From contig JAHDVF020001222.1 in NCBI GenBank assembly GCA_022606425.2, positions 186,001 through 250,000 of the forward strand: a stretch of DNA of 64,000 bases, written 5' to 3'. Origin of the DNA: Lepidostoma basale (Eukaryota; Arthropoda; Insecta; Trichoptera; Lepidostomatidae). The first letter of the stretch is position 1, and each line of letters opens with the position of its first letter. The position numbers and the translations under genes are program-made. Shown in pieces: positions 1 to 9,100 of this stretch. The notes under the pieces were generated by a model. That model saw nothing but the letters and a program-made list of their open reading frames with translations. It searched no databases and was not told the DNA's origin.

Positions 1-1130
1 CTAATAGGTACAACGCCACCATTTTGTCACCTCGTCCTGCATTAGCAGGTTTTGGCAACTGGTGCTCCCAGTATCGGACAATCTTGTTGTATTTTATTAA
101 AATCAATATTAAACTATTAACCTCCCGTCGGGCTCAACCTGATGATACAACGGCACATTTTGTCACCTCATCCTGCATTAGCCGGCTTTGGCAACTGGTG
201 CTCCCAGTATCTGCCTAACTTGACGTGTTTTATTAAAATCTAAATTAATCTATTAACCTTCCGTCGGGCGCATCATACCTAATAGGTACAACGCCACCAT
301 TTTGTCACCTAGTCATGCATCAACCGGCGTTGGTAACTGGCGCTCCCAATATCTACCTAACTTTACGTGTTTTATTAAAATCAAATTTGATCTATTAACC
401 TCCCGTCGGGCGCATCATACCTAATAGGCACAACGCCACCATTTTGTCACCTCGTCCAGCATTAGCTGGCGTTGGTAGCTGATGCTCCCAGTATCCGCCT
501 ATCTTGACATGTTTTATTAAAATCAAAATTAATCTATTAACCTTCCGTCAGGCGCATCATACCTAATAGGTACAACGCCTCCATTTTGTCACCTCGTCCT
601 GCATTAACCGGCGTTGGCAACTGGTGCTCCCAGTATCGGACTATCTTGACGTATTTTATTAAAATCAAAATTAATTTATTAACCTCCCGTCGGGCGCATC
701 ATATCTGATAGGCACAGCGCCACCATTTTGTCACCTCATCCTGCATTAGCTGGCTTTGGCAACTGGTACTCCCAATATAGGACTATTTTGACGTGTCTTA
801 TTAAAATCAAAATTAATCGCATCATGCCTGAAAGGTACAGCGCCACCATTGTGTCACATCGTCCTGCATTAGCCGGCGTTGGACCAGTGTCCTCCTAGTA
901 ACTGCCTATCTTGACATGGTTTATTAAAATCAAAATTAATATATTAACCTCCCGTCGGGCGTATCATACCTGACAGGTACAGCGCCACCATTTTGTCACC
1001 TCGGCATACAAAAGCTAGCTTTGTAAAATGGTGGTCCCAGTATCTGACCAATAAGATGTGTTTTTATTAAAAGCGAAATTATTCTGTTAACCTCCCGTTG
1101 GAGACATCCTATCTGACAACGCGCCAGCAT
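1..1130. repeat. Satellite-like array, about 141-bp unit, eight copies
   Basis: The landmark CTAATAGGTACAACGCCACC and its variants recur near 1, 139, 280, 420, 562, 704, 827, 970 and 1111. Each is followed by TTTTGTCACCTCGTCCTGCA, a CTCCCAGTATC box and a CTCCCGTCGGGCGCATCATA box. Copies diverge toward the right end, and the array continues off the left edge. Short open frames in it are repeat artefacts. Confidence 0.92.
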
Positions 1131-1401
1131 TTTGTTTCGCTCTGTGTTTGCCAACGTTGTTAACTAGTGCCTGTCTAGCTCTATGCAATCCTCTCACTTG
1201 ATTTGTTCTAAACCTTTATTACGAGAAGTTATTCAGGGAAGCTCGTTGCGCTCAAAGTAGTCTTATTTTTTTAAATACATTTTTTACTACCGCTCAATTT
1301 TAAATCATCAAAAACATTTGTAAATGTCTTTTTTTGAGACCCTTCACCAGATATTCATCACTTTGTAGTATTAATGAACTAAATTGATTATATATTTTAA
1401 T

Positions 1402-1490
1402 ATATCCTCATCAAGCAAAACGTCAAAATCAACTGTGCTTGATGAGGATACAACTGTGCTTGATGAGGATTTTAGGGCCCGACGGAGGGT
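1402..1490. repeat. Short direct and inverted repeat of a TGCTTGATGAGGAT box
   Basis: ACTGTGCTTGATGAGGAT occurs twice in tandem, and an inverted copy (ATCCTCATCAAGCA) sits about 20 bp upstream, so the segment can fold back. The flank GGCCCGACGGAGGGTTAA resembles the CCGTCGGGC box of the neighbouring satellite. Confidence 0.6.
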
Positions 1491-2075
1491 TAAGTAACTT
1501 TTAGAAAAAAGTTTCACAAAAAAACATGAAAATATTTTTTCATTTAAATAAACAGACAGTCGTTTCATAATAATCACGAACTGATATTTCGGAAATTTAA
1601 AATATATTCACCGAAACCAACAACACTAATGTTGATGTCATGCAAACCAATGTTGAAGTAAATATGTCTAATTATTGAATCTAATACTATTGACTGGTTC
1701 TATGGTGGTTCAATGCAAAAAATCATTTTGGTAATATATAAAATAGTGTCATAAATACAAAATAATAATAAAAATATCTTTTTGACGCTTCAGAACTATT
1801 AGATTCGGAATAATAATTTGAAAATGGTGGTTACTTAACAAAAAACATTTTTTTCATTCGCATAAACATGTATTTGCTTTCTGAAATGTTTGCTAAAATC
1901 GAAACAAATATAGTAAAATTATTTACGTGTAGTTAAAATCTGAACCAAACACCTTTATACCCATAGACTAATTTAAACCTAACGTAGGTACTAATCTACT
2001 AAGTGATGTGATTCATTATTTTTGGATGACTGTTGTTTCTACTGTTGTATGCTACGTAATTGGACGAAAAGTAAA
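1490..2075. other. AT-rich spacer, nothing recognised
   Basis: No open frame above about 40 codons with a recognisable product, no splice pair and no inverted ends were seen. Confidence 0.5.
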
Positions 2076-2103
2076 CGAGGTCTGTTCAACAAGTATTTTT
2101 TAT

Positions 2104-2943
2104 TATACTAGAGCCGTTTAGAATTGAGTCTTGGGGCCATAAATGTCAATAGAGATAAGGATGGGAAGCGCGCCGGGACCGTTTTTTCATCGATCGATAT
2201 ACGATACAATCGACTATAATGATTTTATAATGATCTGTACGTTATGATATGTACGATGAGGCACTAATGATTGGTCTTTACCAAATGCAATTGCAGTGCG
2301 TGTTTTTTGCTGTAGATGTGTTTACAGCAATTAAATAAATATATTCGTGTGTCACCACTCGTTGCACACTATGGATAGTTTATTTTCTAACGTTGATTTG
2401 AAGAAATTACATGGCGATATTAGCCCTCAAACTCGAACAGTGATTCATAACGTATTCCCGTTTGTCAATGAATCGAAAAGTGATCCGAATAAAATGGTTT
2501 CTCTTAATTTCAACAAACCACGTGAAATGGCCGCGTTTATTTGTGGTGTGAGTAGAGCGACAGTGGACTTTTAAGGGCCACAATATGATCTACTTTGTTT
2601 CTTATACTTTACTTTCTTTCTGTGTTTATAGACATACGGTACACAATTTTTAAAATTTAACAATTTTTCGGTTTATACTGGTATTTAATTTAGTATCTTG
2701 TAGTCACAAATTTCATACGAATTTAAACGCACATAAAACCAGTAAATAAAGTTTATTATCAAAACTTTGTTAACTCGTTAAAGTTTATGAACAAGATACG
2801 ATAATAAACGTTACTTATCGATATATTTATTTTATTGTTACGCCCATCCCTAAACCGCTCCATAAGGCCCGTAAGTGCAAGCGAGATAGAAATAGGGAAA
2901 TGATTTATGGCCCCAAGACTCAATTCTAAACGGCTCTAGTATA
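2104..2943 (+). mobile_element. Nested DNA transposon with about 37-bp inverted repeats, inserted in the mariner
   Basis: The left end CTAGAGCCGTTTAGAATTGA continues identically, as its complement, at the right end up to a GGGGCCATAAAT box. Both ends abut TATA, consistent with a TA target duplication. It sits about 28 bp inside the left mariner repeat, so it is younger than the mariner. It holds a short HTH-like frame (2371-2574) and no catalytic domain. Confidence 0.88.
2371..2574 (+). pseudogene. Transposase N-terminal (HTH) remnant
   Basis: A 67-codon frame starts MDSLFSNVDLKKLHGDISP. It contains TRTVIHNVFPFVNES and AAFICGVSRATVDF, then stops. The pairing of a 'VI.NV..F' helix with a 'GVSRATV' turn is seen at the N-terminus of some DDE_3-type transposases, from family memory only. 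No DDE region follows, so this is a truncated or non-autonomous leftover. The upstream in-frame ATG at 2347 is possible but not preferred. Confidence 0.6.
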
Positions 2944-3148
2944 GCAAAACAAATAACGCTTTGAGGGCGGAGCTTAGATGACCGTTTGTAGGTATACCTA
3001 GTGCGCATGCTAAATTTTTTTCACGACCACAGCGCCACTCAGTCGCTGCCACGCCGTTGAAGAGTGAAGATATTGTCGTCGGATTTTAGTTTTAACGAGA
3101 AAAAGTTGAACAACGTCACTGGATCAAATTTTGATTAAAGCTTGGAGA

Positions 3149-3761
3149 TTCTCAAGTGGAAACTATCCGCAAAATTAAAAAAGAGTTTGGGGACGAAGCA
3201 ATGGGCACCACACAGATAAAGTAATGGTATAACCGCTTCAAAGATGGCCGCTCATCAGTGGAGAGTGAAGTACGATCCGGTAGGCCCTCAACATCCAAAA
3301 ATGATGTTGTCATTGATCAAGTAAGGACCCTGGTGATGCAGGATCGTGAAATAACGATCAGAGAACTTGTTGATGAAGTGAGCATTAGTGTTAGATCCAT
3401 TTATTCCATTTTAACTGAAGATTTGGCCCTCAGAAGGGTCTTAGCAAAATTTGTGCCAAGACAATTGAGCAGAAGCAACTTCGTATGGAGATCGCACAGG
3501 ACATGCTGGAGACTGTGATCAATGATCCCAATCGCTCCCTGTGATTTCTGGCTATTTCCCCAGCTGAAAATGCCTTTGAAAGGGACCAGATTTCAGACCA
3601 GGGAAGAGATCAGGAACATTGCGACGGACCACCTGCGCGCCATACCAAAAGAGTCTTTCCAGCGTTGCTTCCGACAGTGGCAGAACCGTTGGGAGAAGTG
3701 TGTAGCAACTCAAGGGGATTACATTGAAGGGGATTATTGTCATTTAATTGTATCTCAATAA
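3149..3761 (+). pseudogene. Mariner transposase, dead
   Basis: The N-terminal part reads ETIRKIKKEFGDEA, an in-frame stop, then WYNRFKDGRSSVESE and the second HTH (REITIRELVDEVSISVRSIY). The C-terminal part resumes near 3530 with APCDFWLFPQLKMPLKG and ends in a 'RWEKCVATQGDYIEGD' block typical of mariner. The stretch holding the first two catalytic aspartates is missing between about 3518 and 3530, and the frame changes there. It cannot be active. Confidence 0.9.
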
Positions 3762-4044
3762 ATGTTGTTTTTATGAATAAAAGTCGGATACTTTTTGAAC
3801 AGACCTCGTATATTATATTTTATGATGCAGTGTTTATTAAATATGAACTTGAGTTTGTAATAATATTAATATCCAAATAGTATTTTATCAGATTGAAAAA
3901 ACCTCCAGGTTACAGAGCGGTACAGATCAATAGTAAACACGCGATCTTCACAAGAGTAAACTGAGTTAATTTCGTGATATGTGCTAATGCCGTGATATTT
4001 TGTTTTATCTATAATGTATTCACATTAAGCTACGGTCAAACACT

Positions 4045-4225
4045 AAAATTTGTGGATTAATTGTATCTCAATAGAGACGAAGATGCAAATTGGAAACATA
4101 ATATGGTGATCGAGGTGTTTACAGGACTTATGACCTGTCATTGGTTGGGTTAAGCGCGCGCTTTATGTAATACAACATTCCCCATTCCACCTTTCTTACG
4201 ACCACCATGTCTGACTAAAATTTGT
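4045..4225 (+). mobile_element. MITE-M half copy
   Basis: It begins TTAATTGTATCTCAATAGAG and carries CAGGACTTATGACCTGTCAT and CATTCCCCATTCCACCTT. The same text appears at 35105-35300, 35795-36170, 43471-43729, 43960-44165 and 51745-51820. The second inverted end is absent here. Confidence 0.8.
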
Positions 4226-4242
4226 GTACATATAATTTTATA

Positions 4243-4593
4243 TTTATTTCTCTTTTTCTTTTTTATGTATTTTGTATATACAACACTTAAGTTTAAAAAA
4301 ATTAAAATTACATAGACATGTTTCGGACAACCAGTCTTTCTTCAGTGATACTTATTTAAAATATTATAAAATTGTTTATATGATCTGACAGATCTCCCCA
4401 AAAGGGTAGGCGGAAAGAATGGACTATCACATTTGAACCGATTCAGCACTCCAACAATTTTATAATATTTTAAATATGTATATTTATAATATGTATCACT
4501 GAAGAAGAACTGATTGTCATTTTTTTCAATTTTTTCAATGTAAGTGTTGTATATATTACAAAGTATGTATATAAAAAAGAAAAAGAGAAATAA
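4243..4593. mobile_element. Foldback element with long AT-rich inverted ends
   Basis: The left arm TTTATTTCTCTTTTTCTTTT and TATATACAACACTTAAG are mirrored at the right as complements. Inner arms carry a GACATGTTTCGGACAACCAG / CACTGAAGAAGAACTGATTG pair. A scrap of LINE-A (4386-4432, minus strand, 'CTCCCCAAAAGGGTAGG') interrupts the middle. Confidence 0.75.
4386..4432 (-). mobile_element. LINE-A 3'-end scrap
   Basis: ATCTCCCCAAAAGGGTAGGC and AAAGAATGGACTATCACA match the complement of the last codons of LINE-A. It lies inside the foldback element. Confidence 0.65.
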
Positions 4594-4694
4594 AGCATCT
4601 ACAACACAAAGTATGGCGAATATAGAATAAATTAATCTTATTTATTGTTTCTTGAACAATAATGTAACTCAACATTAATATATTAATTGAAACG

Positions 4695-4845
4695 TATGAA
4701 AATGTATGTTTTCAAGAAGTTTTATTATATTTTATGGGAGTTGCATGTTTCGTCTTTCTAAGGCATAATCAAATGTTTGTTTATAAAAAAGCGACACATG
4801 TAATTTCCATAAAATGTAATAAAACTACTAGAAAATATTTTTTTC
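4695..4845. mobile_element. Foldback MITE of the TTCTAGAAGTTTTATTA family
   Basis: GTTTTATTATATTTTATGGG and the complement of a right-hand GTTTTATTACATTTTATGG pair across a short loop. The element also carries TTTCGTCTTTCTAAGGCATA. Single arms of the same family recur at about 8695, 15570, 30425, 40235, 51405, 56550 and 57230. Confidence 0.75.
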
Positions 4846-5046
4846 TTTATTACTAATAAATCTATGTACATTTGCTTTCATAGCACACTTTAAATTTCAG
4901 AAAAGAGCATGAATTAGTCTTGATAGGTAAAAAAAATCAACAGATAAGCATTTGATAATAATGCCCATATGAAAAAATTAACCAATGTCTGTAAGAAAAA
5001 ATATCTTGAAATATTATCATCTACAACATGGAATCAAACATTTTAT

Positions 5047-5298
5047 TACTCCCCATTGTGCGGCTGACTTTATTTGCAGTAAAAAAAGGTGTCTCTAACT
5101 GCAGCAGACTGCATTTGCAGCTCAGACAGATGGTTCCAGTTCATAATAATGTTACGTACATTTTAATATTAAAAAAACTAAAGAATTTTTTTTATAAGGT
5201 ATATTCAAATATGAGCTGCAAATGTAGTATGGCGCAATTTAAAACAATTTTTTGAACTGCAAATGTAGCCCCCAGCACTATAGAGGTTAATAACGCAA
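5047..5298. mobile_element. TTAA-type MITE (piggyBac-like ends), copy 1
   Basis: The inverted boxes TTTATTTGCAGT at the left and ACTGCAAATGTAG at the right flank an AT-rich centre that repeats CTGCAAATGTAG. The right end runs CACTATAGAGGTTAA. Related copies are at 9335-9486 and 10765-10978. Confidence 0.75.
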
Positions 5299-5778
5299 CC
5301 AATAGAATGTTTTATACATATCATTTGTATCATTTTTCGTTTACTTGTATTCAGAATGTGTTAAAATAAACTAATTGAAATCGTAATATCACGTAATTAA
5401 CTCAGTCTAACCTATATTCGATAGATATCATATCAAAATAGTATTTCTAAAATGGCAAAATCATAAATGTGTTTTTGACTAGTGTCACTTCAAAAATTAT
5501 TATATGATACATTAATTGATTTTTCATTACCTATTTTAAAATGATTTTTTTAAATGGCAACATATGTGTTGTAAAATACGTAATATATAAAAAGATTAAT
5601 ATATCATATAAGTATTATATTTATAAAGTGACTCTAGTCATAAACTTAATTTGGACTGTCACATTAGAAATACTAGTGGGACGTATTATTTTATATGTTT
5701 ATAGTCCATTGTTTTGGCCGAAACACTATGATACTTCAACATTATTACTGTTATAATATCATAATTTCTTTTTATTCA

Positions 5779-5933
5779 CTGAGAGTGTCGCGACAACTGT
5801 TTTACCAACCGACGTTGGCATCATCAGTTGTTACAATAAACTCTTACACAATAAACTTACAGGAGTTAATTGTAACACCTGATGATGCCAACATCGGTTG
5901 GCAAAACAGCTGTCGCGACACTCTCAGTGTATA
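5779..5933. mobile_element. Foldback element, about 65-bp arms, just beyond TM6 exon 7b
   Basis: CACTGAGAGTGTCGCGACAA, then CAACCGACGTTGGCATCATC and a GTTACAAT box, are mirrored at the right with few mismatches. The right edge is about 110 bp downstream (gene sense) of the exon 7b donor. Related arms occur at 52715-52765 and at both ends of 56644-57205. Confidence 0.85.
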
Positions 5934-6044
5934 AAATTTTAACAGTAATTTTATCGTAATGTTTCTGTAGAGTATCATTGAGTTTGTAGCAAGTGTACTA
6001 TCTCTCTGTCCATCCACACACCCGGAGAACTCCCTTCCACTCAC

Positions 6045-6148
6045 CTGTAAACCTTGTGCGAGAAATCATTATAGGAGGTAAACATAACGATAGCTCCACA
6101 ACAGACAGATAGGGAGAAAAACACCTGAGTAGTCGCGGCATACCACAC
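6045..6148 (-). CDS. NAAT-like transporter, alternative TM6 exon, version 7b
   Basis: This exon is 104 bp, phase 0 to 2. The acceptor is GTTATAG and the donor CAG|GTGAGT, nearer to consensus than that of 7a. It encodes [14 protein letters not shown], then [15 protein letters not shown] and SHKVY. It shares 21 of 34 residues with 7a and has no stop. Serine follows FFSL, as I recall for other NAATs. Since 104 is not a multiple of three, including both exons or neither would shift the frame. Mutually exclusive use is therefore expected. No other transporter exon lies between the two copies, which argues against a second full gene. Alternative reading: 7b could be an unused relic. Confidence 0.9.
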
Positions 6149-9100
6149 CTATAACACAATCCGAACAAAAAATTAAACACTGTGGGGAGTTCCAAGTTGA
6201 ATGTTGACTGTGTTATAAATCAAGATTTAATAAATGTAATAAAATGCATGCAAGTAAAATGTTATTCGTGTATTATTTAAGAATAAAATAAATATTTATG
6301 AAGAGTGTGCATTTTGTTATTGTATTTTAAGCATATTTTCATGTTGGAAACTAGAATCCGACCAATTATTTGATATTTTCAATTGGAACAATTTAAGTTG
6401 GAAAAATAGACGAGCGTGCATGTAACGAAGTATGAATAAAGCTCGAGAGGTGTGTCGGGACAGAGTTAGTTAACAACTTACCATAACTAGAAAAAATGAC
6501 GTACTATTTTATATTTCACCGAAATCTTAATCGTTTATTTTTATATTCTTAAATATATGTGAAGTACGGACGGCTTTCATCCATATGTTGCCAACTCCAT
6601 GCTTCACTTCCATACATAATGACAGGTACAAGAACACCATTGTGCATTGTCATTTTAGCTTTTTTGGAAAGGCTTATGTTTATTAATATAATATATTTGA
6701 ACTGTTATTATATTATATATTTCATTACCTTACAAAATGAGTAAGTATTCGAAAACAATGCAATGCAATTTTGCAATTACAATGTAATTTTAAATGTTTT
6801 CAATCTTAATAAATTTTTTGTTCGGTCTCATTACGATATACCTCATAATTTATTTATTTATTATTATTCTACGTGCATGACACGATGTATGAATATTGAG
6901 GAAGCGAGAGACGTATGTCAGAAAAGAAGTGTGTCTGTTCATTATTTCTGCCTACCACTTCACCTACCACTTCTGCCTACCATTATTTCTGCCTACCACT
7001 TGATGGTGAGTTAGTTAGTTTTAGTTAATAAACATATCATAATATTAATAAGCAAAACCGAATGTCGCCGAAGAAAGAATACGAGAATATTTTGAATACT
7101 CGATCGAGAGAGAAATACTTATTTGAATTTAGTTCTGATTCTGAATCTAATTTTGTTCTGCTTATTGTTGTATTATATGGCAAAAGTGTAGAAAACAAAA
7201 GTAGAACAATTTAACTAACTAACTGACTAATCATCACGCCGTCTCCTCGAAGGGGTAGGCAGAAAGAATGGACTGCCACACTTTTCTTTCCTGACATATT
7301 TCTCTCGCTTCCTCAACATTCATACATCGTGTCATGCACGCGCGTCGATTTCTCTGACTCCTCACATGGCCGACATTCAATATTTGATTTATTTGATCGT
7401 GCCACGTTTTCCTCGGTCTTCCTCTATTTCTGATTCCATTTACATAAACATATAATTTTTTTACCATTCTTTCTTCATTCATTCTTTCCATATGTCCAAA
7501 CCATCTTAATGATCCTTTCATTATTTTGTTCATGACACTATCATTCGCAACGCATTCACTTCTTATATTTTCATTCGACACTCTATAATACACAGAGTAT
7601 CCACACATTCGTCTAAGAGATCTCATTACTACTGCATTTATTCTACTTTCATCCTTCTTTTGCCAGTTCCATGATTCGCTTCCATACATAAGGGTCGGTA
7701 GAAGAACACCATTGTGCACTAATATTAATAAGCAAAAACCGAATGTCGTCGAAGAAAGAGTACGAAAATATTTTGAATACTCGATCGAGAGAGGAATACT
7801 TCTTTGAATTTCATTCTGATTCTGAATCTAATTTTGAATTTTGTTCTAATCATTATTGTATTATATGACAAAAGTGTAGAAAACAAAAGTAGAACAATTC
7901 GGTATTGTTAATAGTGAAATGTTAACGTGTGTGTGAAAAAAAGGTACAACTTATTACTGATAACGATCGTAGAGTTAACCATGTTTCATATTATAAAATC
8001 TTTATTTCTATGAATATTTCACGGGTTGCAACTATAGTGTTTTATTAGTGGCCTTCTAAATATAAAGATATCCTATCTATCCGTACTAAAACAAACAGAG
8101 ACATTTGTATTAATACGTAATATTCGTAATACATTTCCCAAGGTGTTTGGAACAATTTGCCTGTCTCGAGTGTTGTAAATTGTCGCATTGTTTCAGATAG
8201 TAAAATTATAAATAATTTGGTCAACAATGGCTTGTTTTAGTGACATTTTTAGTGTGGCCAACTAGCCATATCAGCGTTGGTGAATATTTTAAAATTCCGA
8301 CTCGTTACGTTATGTTCTTTTTGCAATTCGCAAAAGGAAAAAAGCTAACGATTATAATGACACTACTCAACAAATGATAGATTATATACACTTCATTTAT
8401 TGCTAATTGTGGTATTGTATATTCATGGAAGATTCAAAAGACATGCATATAATAAAGAAAAGAGAGAAATTTTTTATGTACAATTTTAAGTAAGTCGTTT
8501 GTAGTGTTGAGTCTTGAGTGTTTAGATGTCAATTGTTAAAAAAGTCTCGAAGCATGTCCAGAAATTAAAATATTTCAGAAATTGAAACATTTCAAAATGT
8601 CACATATCAATAATATTAAATCTAACATTTAAATTATAAGCTACTACTTGTATAATATGTGTCTACATGATTTTCAACTAAATGACATGATTCTAGAAGT
8701 TTTATTGTATAATTTATGCGAATGATTTGTTTCGCCCGTCTAAGGTCCATTTACACTGAACAGTCATCAGCCGATACCGACACGTCACAATATAAATAGC
8801 CTTGAATCTCACCGACTCGTTATCTCAAATGCTATAATCAAATCCCCGTCGGGGGTTGCCGAAGAAAGCACCTACCTAAATAAAATTGACACTTAATAAA
8901 AATTATCAATAATTTTCATGAGAAAAGTATATTAGTGATCATATTTTGAAAAACGTGTTTTAAGAACTACTTATAAATTATTATATAAAAAAAATGTATT
9001 GGATCACGTCAATTACCCTAATTACAATATTCTACTCCTTTAACTCGTGTATATAAACAGCAGCGCGTTTGAATTTCGCTACATTTGGCAATGTCATTCA

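Larger units (their letters stand above)
2076..3808 (+). mobile_element. Mariner-family DNA transposon, internally deleted, carrying a nested element
   Basis: The ends are inverted repeats: CGAGGTCTGTTCAACAAGTA on the left, and on the right the complement reads CGAGGTCTGTTCAAAAAGTA. Inside are both ends of a mariner transposase with the middle lost. Without the nested 840-bp insertion (2104-2943) the element would be roughly 0.9 kb, against about 1.3 kb for an intact mariner. Confidence 0.9.

Noticed and set aside
6045..6148. Exon 7b as part of a second, tandem transporter gene
   Set aside because: No TM1-TM5 exon lies between 6149 and 11013, and 7b has the phase and length needed by the upstream exons.
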